From Aeromicrobium stalagmiti (lineage in GTDB: Bacteria > Actinomycetota > Actinomycetes > Propionibacteriales > Nocardioidaceae), in the NCBI RefSeq assembly GCF_013283745.1, contig NZ_JABSTZ010000003.1:124001-188000 (forward strand): DNA of 64,000 bases, written 5' to 3'. The notes beneath the pieces were generated by a model. It did no database searches and was not told the DNA's origin. It was given only the letters and a program-made list of their open reading frames with translations. The position numbers were made by a program, and so were the translations under genes. Positions 15,879-24,299 of the stretch are shown here, piece after piece; positions within the stretch are counted from its first letter, which is position 1, and the number at the start of each line of letters is the position of its first letter.

Positions 15879-17084
15879 ATGACCGAGCCCGTGCCCACGT
15901 TGCACTTCACCGATCCCACCGTCCTCGTCACCCTCACGGGTCCTGACCAGAGCGGTGTGACGACGCGCCTCTTCGCCGATCTCGCGCCCTTCGGCGTCGA
16001 GGTCATCGACATCGAGCAGCTCGTCGTCCGCGGCCGCCTGATCCTCAGCGCCCTGCTGACGGTCCCCGACGACATGGCCGGGCTCGAGGCGACGGTCAAC
16101 GCCGTCGGCGCGTCGTTCGGCCTCGAGGTGACCGTCGAGCACGGCACCGGCGACAACCGGGCCCGGCGTGTCGGTCGGTCCCAGGTCGTGGTGCTCGGCG
16201 CCCCGCTGCGACCGGCCGCGATGGCGGCGCTCGCCCAGCGCATCAAGGACGACGGCGGCAACATCGACCGCATCGTGCGGATGGCCCGCTATCCCGTGAC
16301 GGCGATCCGCATGGAGGTCTCGGGCGCCGACCCCGACCAGCTGCAGGCCGATCTCGCCGCGGTCGCCTACGAGCAGGGCGTCGACGTCGCCGTGCAGGAG
16401 AACGGCATCCTGCGCCACGCGCAGCGCCTGGTCGTGATGGACGTCGACTCGACCCTCATCCAGGGCGAGGTCATCGAGATGATCGCCGCCCACGCCGGCT
16501 GCGAGGACGAGGTCGCGCGCATCACGGAGTCGGCCATGCGCGGCGAGCTCGACTTCGCCGAGTCGCTCCTGGCGCGCGTCGCGCTGCTGGAGGGCGTCGA
16601 GGCGGCCTCGCTCGACGCAGTCTACGACTCGCTGGCGTACGCGCCGGGCGCCCGCACGATGATCCGCACGCTCAAGCGTCTCGGCTACAAGTTCGCACTG
16701 GTCAGCGGCGGCTTCACGCACATCATCGAGAAGATCGCTGACGAGCTCGGCATCGACTACTACGCGGCCAACGAGCTCGAGGTCGTCGACGGACGCCTCA
16801 CCGGTCGTGTGGTCGGGCGGATCGTCGACCGGGCCGGCAAGGCGGAGTCGCTGCGGGCGTTCGCCGAGGAGGCGCGCATCCCGGTCAAGAACACCGTGGC
16901 GATCGGCGACGGCGCCAACGACCTCGACATGCTGGCCGCCGCCGGACTGGGCATCGCGTTCAACGCCAAGCCTGTCGTGCGCGACCAGGCCCGCACCTCG
17001 GTCAACGTGCCCTATCTCGACGCCATCATCTACCTGCTCGGCATCACCCGCGAAGAGGTCGAGGCCGCAGACGCTGCGGACTAG
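15879..17084 (+). CDS. serB: phosphoserine phosphatase SerB with N-terminal ACT domains
   Basis: This 401-residue enzyme hydrolyses phosphoserine to serine, the last step of serine synthesis. Residues 1-180 form two ACT-like regulatory modules (VLVTLTGPDQSGVTTRLFAD in the first), which usually bind serine for feedback. The HAD catalytic domain follows with motif I MDVDSTL at about 187-193, motif II VSGGF and motif IV GDGANDLDML. The start ATG at 15879 lies eight bases after a TAGCCT -10 candidate (15865-15870), so the mRNA may be leaderless. The stop region overlaps the convergent ArsR gene by four bases. Confidence 0.95.
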   Translation: MTEPVPTLHFTDPTVLVTLTGPDQSGVTTRLFADLAPFGVEVIDIEQLVVRGRLILSALLTVPDDMAGLEATVNAVGASFGLEVTVEHGTGDNRARRVGRSQVVVLGAPLRPAAMAALAQRIKDDGGNIDRIVRMARYPVTAIRMEVSGADPDQLQADLAAVAYEQGVDVAVQENGILRHAQRLVVMDVDSTLIQGEVIEMIAAHAGCEDEVARITESAMRGELDFAESLLARVALLEGVEAASLDAVYDSLAYAPGARTMIRTLKRLGYKFALVSGGFTHIIEKIADELGIDYYAANELEVVDGRLTGRVVGRIVDRAGKAESLRAFAEEARIPVKNTVAIGDGANDLDMLAAAGLGIAFNAKPVVRDQARTSVNVPYLDAIIYLLGITREEVEAADAAD

Positions 17085-17410
17085 CCGACGGGGTCGGTCC
17101 GCGCGCCCAGCACGGACTCGAGCAGCCCGGGGAACGCCTCGTCGAGCTCGCTCCGTCGCAGCGACAGCACCCGACGGCGTCCGTCGGGCTCGTTGCGGAC
17201 GACGCCCGCCTCGCGCAGCACCTTCATGAGGTGTGACTTGGTCGACTTCGGCAGGTCGGGGTTGGTGGCGCCGCACTCGGCCATGCTGAGCGGACCGTCC
17301 GCCAGCTCGCGGACGATCTCGAGCCGCGCGGGATCGCTCAGCGCGAAGAGCACGTCGGTCAGGCGGACGTCCTCGATCGCCGGATGGGGAAGCGATGTGA
17401 TGGCCGTCAT
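17081..17410 (-). CDS. ArsR family transcriptional regulator
   Basis: This 109-residue winged-helix repressor has LSDPARLEIVRELADGPLS at about 24-42 and a recognition helix near LPKSTKSHLMKVLREAGVV. The classic ELCVCD metal-binding motif is absent (the equivalent helix has MAECGATNPD, one Cys only), so it probably senses something other than arsenite, or senses by a single thiol. It is divergent from an MFS exporter gene, and two near-identical inverted repeats lie in the gap. It most likely represses itself and the exporter. Confidence 0.9.
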   Translation of the reverse strand: MTAITSLPHPAIEDVRLTDVLFALSDPARLEIVRELADGPLSMAECGATNPDLPKSTKSHLMKVLREAGVVRNEPDGRRRVLSLRRSELDEAFPGLLESVLGARTDPVG

Positions 17411-17430
17411 GGTTCCATAATAGTTGAACC
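17411..17430. promoter_or_regulatory. ArsR operator 1
   Basis: GGTTC-N10-GAACC, directly abutting the ArsR start codon. Its complement, GGTTCAACTATTATGGAACC, matches operator 2 at most positions. Confidence 0.65.
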
Positions 17431-17457
17431 ATCCTGGGATTCGCGTATCGTCGTCTC

Positions 17458-17477
17458 AGTTCCACTATTTTCGAACC
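17458..17477. promoter_or_regulatory. ArsR operator 2
   Basis: AGTTCCACTATTTTCGAACC, the second copy of the same inverted repeat, ends 19 bases before the MFS start codon. Shared core: GTTC-N-ACTATT-N-T-N-GAAC. Confidence 0.65.
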
Positions 17478-17496
17478 GATCGAGCTCCGAGGCGCC

Positions 17497-18702
17497 ATGT
17501 CGACCACCACCGAGACCACCCCGGTCCGCCGCACCACCGGCACCGCCGGGTTCGCGCTCGCCGTCCTGGCCGTGCTGGCCCTCATGGCCGGGGCCAGCGC
17601 CCCGTCGCCGTTCTATCCCGTGCTGCAGCAGGAGCTCGGCTTCTCGGCGGCCACGATGACCGGCATCTTCGCGGTCTACGCGGTCGCGCTGCTCGTGACG
17701 CTGCTGTTCGCCGGATCGGTCTCCGACCACCTCGGGCGCCGTCCCGTCGTGTCGGCAGGACTGATCGTCCTCGCCGTCAGCATGCTGGCGTTCTGGCACG
17801 CCGACAGCGTCTCGATGCTGTTCACCGCCCGTGTCGTCCAGGGCGTCGCCGCGGGGCTCCTGATGTCGTCGCTCTCGGCCATGGTCGTCGACCTGGAGCC
17901 GCCTCACCTCGCTGGCCTCGCCGCGACGCTCAACAGCGTCAGCCCCCTGGCCGGTCTGGCACTCGGGGCCCTGGCGTCCGGGCTGCTCATGGACCACACC
18001 TCGTCCGCCCTCGCGTGGGTGTTCGCGTCGCTGACGGCGCTGTTCGTCCTGCTGGCCGCCGTCGTGTGGCTGGTGCCCGAGACCGCTCCGCGCCAGGAGG
18101 GGCTGCTCAGCTCGCTGAAGCCCCGCGTGGGCATCCCGGCGGTGGCGCTGCCCGCGTTCCTGCGCAGCGCCCCCGCGCTGCTCGCCGGCTGGGCCACCGG
18201 AGGCCTCTACCTGTCGCTCGGCGCCCCTCTGGTCGCCCAGGAGCTCGGGCGGTCGCTGCACGTCGAGCAGGGCCTGGTCGTCACGGTGCTGACCGGCAGC
18301 GGGGCCGCCGCCTGCTTCGTCGTCCGCGGGTGGACGTCACGTCGCATCACGATCATCGGCACCGTCGCCCTGTCCGTCGGCACGGCGCTCACGCTCGCGG
18401 CGCTCGCCGCCGGGTCCTACGTCGGCTTCGTCGCCGCCGGGCTCGTCGCAGGCATCGGGTTCGGCATGAGCTTCCTCGGCATCATGCGATCCATCACCCC
18501 GCTCGCACCGCCGCACGAGCGCGGCGAGCTGTTCGCCTCGGTCTTCGTGATCAGCTACCTGGCGTTCGGCATCCCCGCGGTCGCGGCAGGCATCGCCGCG
18601 CCGCACATCGGGCTCGCCGAGACCACGTACGTCTACGGCGGCACCGTGGTGGTCCTGTCGGCCGTCGCGGCGCTGCTGCGCAGGTTCGCGTCGAACGACT
18701 GA
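17497..18702 (+). CDS. MFS transporter
   Basis: This 401-residue protein has about twelve hydrophobic segments and the major facilitator loop motif between helices 2 and 3 (GSVSDHLGRRPV at about 74-85), as in drug:proton antiporters of the DHA1 type. The ATG at 17497 is preceded by a GAGG ribosome site. The divergent ArsR repressor and the twin operators suggest it is induced by the regulator's ligand and exports it or a related compound. The substrate is not predictable from sequence. It ends 10 bases before the convergent dodecin gene. Confidence 0.9.
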   Translation: MSTTTETTPVRRTTGTAGFALAVLAVLALMAGASAPSPFYPVLQQELGFSAATMTGIFAVYAVALLVTLLFAGSVSDHLGRRPVVSAGLIVLAVSMLAFWHADSVSMLFTARVVQGVAAGLLMSSLSAMVVDLEPPHLAGLAATLNSVSPLAGLALGALASGLLMDHTSSALAWVFASLTALFVLLAAVVWLVPETAPRQEGLLSSLKPRVGIPAVALPAFLRSAPALLAGWATGGLYLSLGAPLVAQELGRSLHVEQGLVVTVLTGSGAAACFVVRGWTSRRITIIGTVALSVGTALTLAALAAGSYVGFVAAGLVAGIGFGMSFLGIMRSITPLAPPHERGELFASVFVISYLAFGIPAVAAGIAAPHIGLAETTYVYGGTVVVLSAVAALLRRFASND

Positions 18703-18712
18703 GCCGTCGGGC

Positions 18713-18928
18713 CTACTCGTCGTCCTCGAGGCGGAAGCCGATCTTCATCGTCACCTGGTAGTGCGACACGTCGGTGTCCGTGATCTGGCCGCGGATGCCG
18801 GTGACCTCGAACCAGTCGAGGTGGCGCAGAGTCTTGCCAGCGCGCTTGATGCCGTTGTCGACGGCCTCGGTGACGCCGTCCGGGGAGGTGCCGACGATCT
18901 CGGTGATGCGGTATGTGCGGTCAGTCAT
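18713..18928 (-). CDS. dodecin family flavin-binding protein
   Basis: This 71-residue protein has the dodecin beta-alpha-beta-beta pattern (YRITEIVGTSPDGVTEAVDN, then LDWFEVTGIRGQI). Trp39 sits where dodecins stack the isoalloxazine ring. Dodecins form hollow dodecamers that store or buffer FMN, riboflavin or CoA in the cytoplasm. The length matches the family (65-75). It is divergent from the DUF3099 gene; only 43 bases separate the starts, so the promoters are close together. Confidence 0.93.
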   Translation of the reverse strand: MTDRTYRITEIVGTSPDGVTEAVDNGIKRAGKTLRHLDWFEVTGIRGQITDTDVSHYQVTMKIGFRLEDDE

Positions 18929-18959
18929 GAGTCCATCATGCAGCCTGTGAGCAGCGACG

Positions 18960-18965
18960 TAGAGT
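18960..18965 (+). promoter_or_regulatory. -10 element of the DUF3099 gene, leaderless type
   Basis: TAGAGT lies six bases before the GTG at 18972. Confidence 0.6.
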
Positions 18966-18971
18966 AGTAGG

Positions 18972-19313
18972 GTGCCCGATTCTCGCGAACCACGTCAGCA
19001 GCAGGTCTTCTCGATCACGTCTGCCGCGGAGTCGCAGACCGACGATCGCATGCGGCGCGAGAAGCGTTATGCCATCTCGATGCTGGTCCGCACGCTGTGC
19101 TTCCTCGGTGGTGTCGTGCTGGTCATGCAGCCCATGCCCTGGGCCGTCGCCGGGTGGCTCATGTTCGTCGGTGCGGTCTTCCTGCCCTACGCCGCAGTGA
19201 TCTTCGCCAACGCCGGTGTTCGCAAGAAGGGCGCGGGGCCCTCGCCGTTCGGGCCCGAGCCGGGCAAGCAGCTCGAGCCCGCGCCGCGCACTCCCCCGGT
19301 CAACGGTGTCTGA
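18972..19313 (+). CDS. DUF3099 domain-containing membrane protein
   Basis: This 113-residue protein fits the actinobacterial DUF3099 family: an N-terminal VFSITSAAESQTDDRMRREK, two membrane helices (about 38-56 and 58-80) joined by a short PMPW turn, and a Pro-rich hydrophilic tail. The function is unknown; the arrangement suggests a small inner-membrane protein with both ends on one side. The GTG start is supported by the leaderless-type promoter. The stop overlaps the next gene by eight bases, so the two are co-translated. Confidence 0.85.
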   Translation: MPDSREPRQQQVFSITSAAESQTDDRMRREKRYAISMLVRTLCFLGGVVLVMQPMPWAVAGWLMFVGAVFLPYAAVIFANAGVRKKGAGPSPFGPEPGKQLEPAPRTPPVNGV

Positions 19314-19500
19314 CGACCTGATCTGCTCGGCCAAGGGGTGCACGGCCACCGCCCTGCACCAGGTCAAGTGGAACAACCCCAAGCTCCACACGCCTGACCG
19401 CCGCAAGGTCTGGCTGGCGTGCGACGAGCACGAGGAGTCGCTGCGCGCGTTCCTCGGCGCGCGCGGCTTCTTCAAGGAGACCGTGCCGGTCGACGCCTGA
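19306..19500 (+). CDS. small conserved protein with zinc-ribbon-like Cys/His pattern
   Basis: This 64-residue protein overlaps the DUF3099 gene by eight bases. Cys6 and Cys11 (ICSAKGCTATA) plus Cys and two nearby acidic/His residues in WLACDEHEESL could bind one metal ion. The middle (KWNNPKLHTPDRRKVW) is strongly patterned and looks conserved. Similar actinobacterial proteins are sometimes labelled acetone carboxylase without evidence, and I do not support that name. The function is unknown. The GTG at 19306 is the only start giving the overlap typical of coupled genes. Confidence 0.75.
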   Translation: MSDDLICSAKGCTATALHQVKWNNPKLHTPDRRKVWLACDEHEESLRAFLGARGFFKETVPVDA

Positions 19501-19508
19501 GCGGGCCG

Positions 19509-20495
19509 TCAGCCGCCGATGGCCGACATCGGTCGGGCCGACTGCAGGAACGTCGGGTCGTCGATGCCGTGACCCGGCAGCTTGGTCATCATGGCCGCTG
19601 CCCAACGCTCGGCGATCTCGTGATCGGTGGCGCCGGACCGCATCGCCTTGCGGAGGTCTGACTCGTCGCGGGCGAACAGGCAGTTCAGGATCTGGCCGTC
19701 GGCCGTGAGCCGGACGCGGTTGCAGTCGCCGCAGAACGGTCGCGTGACCGATCCGATGATGCCCACGGTGTGCGGTCCGTCGTCGATGCGGAACTTCTCG
19801 GCAGGCGCCGATCCTCGTCCGTCGAGGCCCGTGAGGGTGAAGTGCTCAGCCAGCAGCGACAGCGTCTCGTCGGCGGTGACCATCGCTTCACGGTTCCAGC
19901 CGTGCTGGGCGTCGAGCGGCATCTGCTCGATGAACCGCAGCTCGTAGCCCTGCTTCATGCACCAGCGGAGCAGGTCGGGCGCCTCGAGGTCGTTGATGCC
20001 GCGCAGCAGGACGGCGTTGACCTTGACCGGCCGCAGTCCCGCGTCGTGCGCGGCGGCCAGCCCGTCGATGACGTCGTGCAGGCGGTCGCGACGGGTGATC
20101 TTCTCGAACGTCGCCGGATCGGTCGTGTCGAGGCTGATGTTGACCCGGTCGAGGCCGGCCTCGGCCAGGGCGCGGGCGGTGTGCTTGAGACCGAGGCCGT
20201 TGGACGTCATGGCGGTGCGCGGGTTGGACGGCAGGGCCTTGGTGGCGGCGATGATCGCCGGCAGGCTGCGGCGCAGCAGCGGCTCGCCGCCGGTGAAGCG
20301 CACGTCGCGGATGCCGAGCACCTCGACGCCGATCGTGATGAGGCGCACCAGCTCGTCGTCGGTCAGCGTGTCCTCGGTGGGCAGCCAGTCGAGCCCCTCG
20401 GCCGGCATGCAGTACTGGCAGCGCAGGTTGCACCGATCGGTCAGCGAGACGCGCAGATCGGTGGCCACTCGCCCGTGTCCGTCGATCAGCTCCAT
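19509..20495 (-). CDS. moaA: GTP 3',8-cyclase MoaA
   Basis: This 328-residue radical SAM enzyme converts GTP to 3',8-cyclo-GTP, the first step of molybdenum cofactor synthesis. The SAM-cluster cysteines are Cys22, Cys26 and Cys29 (RCNLRCQYC). The second 4Fe-4S site lies in FCGDCNRVRL and NCLF near the C-terminus, and the protein ends in the conserved Gly-Gly. No other moa genes adjoin. The ATG at 20495 has TACGAT six bases upstream, a leaderless promoter. It is divergent from the SURF1 gene. Its clusters would come from the suf system encoded 3-10 kb away. Confidence 0.96.
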   Translation of the reverse strand: MELIDGHGRVATDLRVSLTDRCNLRCQYCMPAEGLDWLPTEDTLTDDELVRLITIGVEVLGIRDVRFTGGEPLLRRSLPAIIAATKALPSNPRTAMTSNGLGLKHTARALAEAGLDRVNISLDTTDPATFEKITRRDRLHDVIDGLAAAHDAGLRPVKVNAVLLRGINDLEAPDLLRWCMKQGYELRFIEQMPLDAQHGWNREAMVTADETLSLLAEHFTLTGLDGRGSAPAEKFRIDDGPHTVGIIGSVTRPFCGDCNRVRLTADGQILNCLFARDESDLRKAMRSGATDHEIAERWAAAMMTKLPGHGIDDPTFLQSARPMSAIGG

Positions 20496-20501
20496 ACCCC
20501 C

Positions 20502-20507
20502 ATCGTA
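20502..20507 (-). promoter_or_regulatory. -10 element of moaA, leaderless type
   Basis: TACGAT on the minus strand lies six bases before the ATG at 20495. Confidence 0.55.
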
Positions 20508-20552
20508 GGCGCCCGGGCCCAGCCCGGCTGCCTCATCCTTGGGTCGTGCAAC

Positions 20553-20558
20553 TACCGT
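20553..20558 (+). promoter_or_regulatory. -10 element of the SURF1 gene, leaderless type
   Basis: TACCGT lies six bases before the GTG at 20565. Confidence 0.55.
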
Positions 20559-20564
20559 CGTGGT

Positions 20565-21347
20565 GTGTACCGCTTCATGCTGAGCGCACGGTGGATCGGT
20601 TTTGCGGTCTTCGTGGTCCTGCTCGCCGCCGTCTGCACCCGTCTGGGCCTCTGGCAGATGCACAAGCTCGAGCTGCGGCTCGACCGCAACGACGTCATCA
20701 CCCGGCACTTCACGACCGACCCCGTCGATCTCGCCGAGGCCCTTCCTGACGGAGCGGAGGTCGACCGCACCAGCGAGTGGACCCGCGTCCGGGCCACCGG
20801 CACGTACGACCTCGACCACCAGGTCACGGTGAAGTTCACGACCCGCGACGGGGCGCCCGGGGCCGACGTCGTCACGCCGCTCGTCCTCGACTCCGGCACG
20901 GCGGTCCTCGTCGACCGCGGGTGGATCGAGACGCAGAACAACGTGACACGCCCCGACGTGCCGGCTCCGCCGTCGGGCGAGGTCACGATCGAGGGCTGGC
21001 TCCGGCAGAACAACGGCGCCGGCGACGACGCCGTGGTGCCCCGCGACGGCCAGATCCGCGCCGTCTCGAGCGAGGGCATGGCCGACTTCGTGCCGTACGA
21101 CCTCACCAACGGCTACGTGAACCTGCAGAAGGAGACCCCGGCGCCTGCCACTGCGCTCGAGGCAGAGCCGAAGCCCGAGCTCGGGCAGGGCCCGCACTTC
21201 TTCTACGCCCTGCAGTGGTGGTTCTTCGCGCTGCTGGCGGTCGTCGGCTACTTCTGGTTCGCCCGGGCCGAGGCCAAGGAGCGCCGCAACCCGACCCGCA
21301 TCGACGGCTTCGCCGGTGAGCCCGACAGGACCCCCGCCACCACCTGA
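20565..21347 (+). CDS. SURF1 family cytochrome oxidase assembly protein
   Basis: This 260-residue protein has the SURF1 plan: one membrane helix at each end (about 10-30 and 215-235) flanking an extracytoplasmic domain. Family motifs are visible in LGLWQMHKLELR, VLVDRGWIE and GPHFFYALQWWFFA. SURF1 proteins help insert heme A during cytochrome c oxidase assembly, which fits the heme A and heme O synthase genes elsewhere in this window. The GTG at 20565 is favoured by the leaderless-type promoter; an ATG four codons later (20577) is an alternative. It converges on the ABC-F gene across a tandem array. Confidence 0.9.
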   Translation: MYRFMLSARWIGFAVFVVLLAAVCTRLGLWQMHKLELRLDRNDVITRHFTTDPVDLAEALPDGAEVDRTSEWTRVRATGTYDLDHQVTVKFTTRDGAPGADVVTPLVLDSGTAVLVDRGWIETQNNVTRPDVPAPPSGEVTIEGWLRQNNGAGDDAVVPRDGQIRAVSSEGMADFVPYDLTNGYVNLQKETPAPATALEAEPKPELGQGPHFFYALQWWFFALLAVVGYFWFARAEAKERRNPTRIDGFAGEPDRTPATT

Positions 21348-21361
21348 CCCGGTCCCCGGGT

Positions 21362-21609
21362 CCACGGATCCTGAGACATTCAGGTCACCAGAACGGCCGA
21401 ACGCCTCAAGACCCGGCAACGACCCACGAAGCCTGAGACATTCAGGTCACCAGAACGGCCAAACGCCTCAAGACCCGGCAACGACCCACGAAGCCTGAGA
21501 CATTCAGGTCACCAGAACGGCCCAACGCCTCAAGACCCGTCAACGCCCCACGGATCCTGAGACATTCAGGTCACCAGAACGGCCGAATGCCTCAAGATCC
21601 GTCGGCGAG
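21362..21609. repeat. tandem array of four 62-bp units
   Basis: Units start at 21362, 21424, 21486 and 21548, exactly 62 bases apart. Each carries CCTGAGACATTCAGG, a 5-bp hairpin with a 5-base loop, then TCACCAGAACGGCC and GCCTCAAGA. Units differ by point changes only (for instance G, A, C, G after AACGGCC). The array fills the whole gap between the convergent SURF1 and ABC-F genes, from 15 bases after one stop to 6 bases before the other. Confidence 0.95.
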
Positions 21610-21614
21610 CGGGG

Positions 21615-23213
<1,599 letters not shown>

Positions 23214-23242
23214 GGAAGAACTTTCGGATATGGGTGAGTGGG

Positions 23243-23278
23243 GTCGACGGAGCATGACCTGCAGAGGCAGGGCTCGAC
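23243..23278 (-). promoter_or_regulatory. hairpin in the ABC-F mRNA leader
   Basis: GTCGA right after the leader ORF stop pairs with TCGAC (23243-23247), enclosing CCTGC-CTCT-GCAGG (23258-23271). It sits where a ribosome stalled on the leader ORF could change folding. Confidence 0.4.
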
Positions 23279-23279
23279 G

Positions 23280-23303
23280 TCATTCCCGCTGGTAGAAGCT
23301 CAC
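23280..23303 (-). CDS. seven-codon leaderless leader peptide upstream of the ABC-F gene
   Basis: GTG AGC TTC TAC CAG CGG GAA TGA encodes MSFYQRE. The GTG lies exactly six bases after a TAGACT -10 (23310-23315), the spacing seen at leaderless starts throughout this window. The stop is 66 bases before the ABC-F start. Short leader ORFs control several antibiotic-responsive ABC-F genes by ribosome stalling, so an attenuation role is a reasonable inference. Chance occurrence cannot be excluded for so short an ORF. Confidence 0.5.
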   Translation of the reverse strand: MSFYQRE

Positions 23304-23309
23304 TCCCCC

Positions 23310-23315
23310 AGTCTA
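23310..23315 (-). promoter_or_regulatory. -10 element of the ABC-F transcript
   Basis: TAGACT on the minus strand, about 100 bases before the ABC-F start and six before the leader GTG. Confidence 0.55.
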
Positions 23316-23321
23316 AGCCAC

Positions 23322-23428
23322 CGCTGACGAGAGGGTTGCCGCCCCATGAGGAGACCGTTGGTGCCGTTGGTCACAGCCCTGCAGGGCGAAAACCCTCTCC
23401 TCGAGGGGCGGGAGCGCTCTCGTCAGCG
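23322..23428 (-). terminator. long imperfect palindrome after the suf operon
   Basis: Outer arms CGCTGACGAGAG (23322-23333) and CTCTCGTCAGCG (23417-23428) are perfect. Inside them CCGCCCC-AT-GAGGAGA pairs with TCTCCTC-GA-GGGGCGG, and the centre holds GCCCTGCAGGGC. The element begins six bases past the last suf stop and also lies upstream of the ABC-F promoter. Confidence 0.65.
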
Positions 23429-23434
23429 AACCGG

Positions 23435-23809
23435 TCAGCCGATGTTGAAGCCGAGGGCGCGCAGCATCTCGCGGCCGTCGTCGGTGATCTTGTCGGGGCC
23501 CCACGGCGGCATCCAGACCCACTCGATGCGGAAGTCGTTGACGATGCCGTCGAGCGCCGCGCGGGTCTGGTCCTCGATGACGTCGGTCAGCGGGCAGGCC
23601 GCGGACGTCAGCGTCATCGAGAGCACGGTGTTGCTGTGCTCGTCGACGTCGGCGCCGTAGACCAGTCCGAGGTCGACGACGTTGATGCCGAGCTCGGGGT
23701 CGACGACGTCCTTCATGGCCTCGAGGACGTCTTCCTTGGTCGTCGCGCCGGCCGGGGCCGAGGCTGCTGCAAGATCGACCTCGGGGAGGTCGGAGTGATC
23801 GGTGGTCAT
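23435..23809 (-). CDS. sufT: SufT-like iron-sulfur assembly factor (MIP18/DUF59)
   Basis: This 124-residue DUF59-domain protein has the family core VLEAMKDVVDPELGINVVDLGLVYG at about 25-49 (split here by position) and the reactive-Cys segment TSAACPLTD near residue 72. SufT proteins help mature 4Fe-4S proteins downstream of the SufBCD scaffold. An Ala/Ser-rich tail of about 20 residues precedes the domain. It is the last gene of the operon; its ATG overlaps the sufU stop by four bases. The gene order matches the mycobacterial suf operon. Confidence 0.9.
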   Translation of the reverse strand: MTTDHSDLPEVDLAAASAPAGATTKEDVLEAMKDVVDPELGINVVDLGLVYGADVDEHSNTVLSMTLTSAACPLTDVIEDQTRAALDGIVNDFRIEWVWMPPWGPDKITDDGREMLRALGFNIG

Positions 23810-24288
23810 GCGGGATCTCCCGTGGTTGACGCTGATGGGGTGGACGCGTTGTTGGTGACGAGGGCCTGCGAGACGGCGTCCTTCCAGGCCATCCAGCCGA
23901 GCAGCGCGCACTTCACGCGCGCCGGGAACTGGGCGACGCCGGCGAAGGCGATGCCGTCCTCGAGGACGTCCTCGTCGGGCTCGACCTTGCCCTTGCCCTG
24001 CATGAGCTCGGTGAAGGTGTCGAGCACCGCCATGCCCTCGTCGACGCTCTTGCCGATGATGAGGTCGTTGAGCACCGAGACCGAGGCCTGGCTGATCGAG
24101 CAGCCCTGCGCGGCGTAGGACACGTCGGACACGGTCTCGCCGTCGAGGTGCACGCGCAGCGTGATCTCGTCGCCGCAGGTCGGGTTGACGTGGTGGACCT
24201 CGGCCTCGAAGGGCTCACGCAGTCCGGCACCGTGCGGGTGCTTGTAGTGGTCCAGGATGATCTCCTGGTAGAGCGAGTCGACGTTCAC
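23806..24288 (-). CDS. sufU: SufU zinc-dependent sulfurtransferase
   Basis: This 160-residue NifU-like protein takes sulfur from SufS and passes it to the SufBCD scaffold. The zinc/sulfur ligands are Cys38 with Asp40 (NPTCGD), Cys63 (GCSIS) and Cys127 (VKCALLGW). The insertion between the second and third cysteines (about 80-120) is the feature that separates SufU from IscU. It lies 11 bases after sufS and overlaps sufT by four bases, so all three are co-expressed. Confidence 0.95.
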   Translation of the reverse strand: MNVDSLYQEIILDHYKHPHGAGLREPFEAEVHHVNPTCGDEITLRVHLDGETVSDVSYAAQGCSISQASVSVLNDLIIGKSVDEGMAVLDTFTELMQGKGKVEPDEDVLEDGIAFAGVAQFPARVKCALLGWMAWKDAVSQALVTNNASTPSASTTGDPA

Positions 24289-24299
24289 CAGATCTCCCC

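Noticed and set aside
21362-21609. CRISPR array
   Set aside because: The 62-bp units abut directly, have no unique spacers and no cas genes are near.
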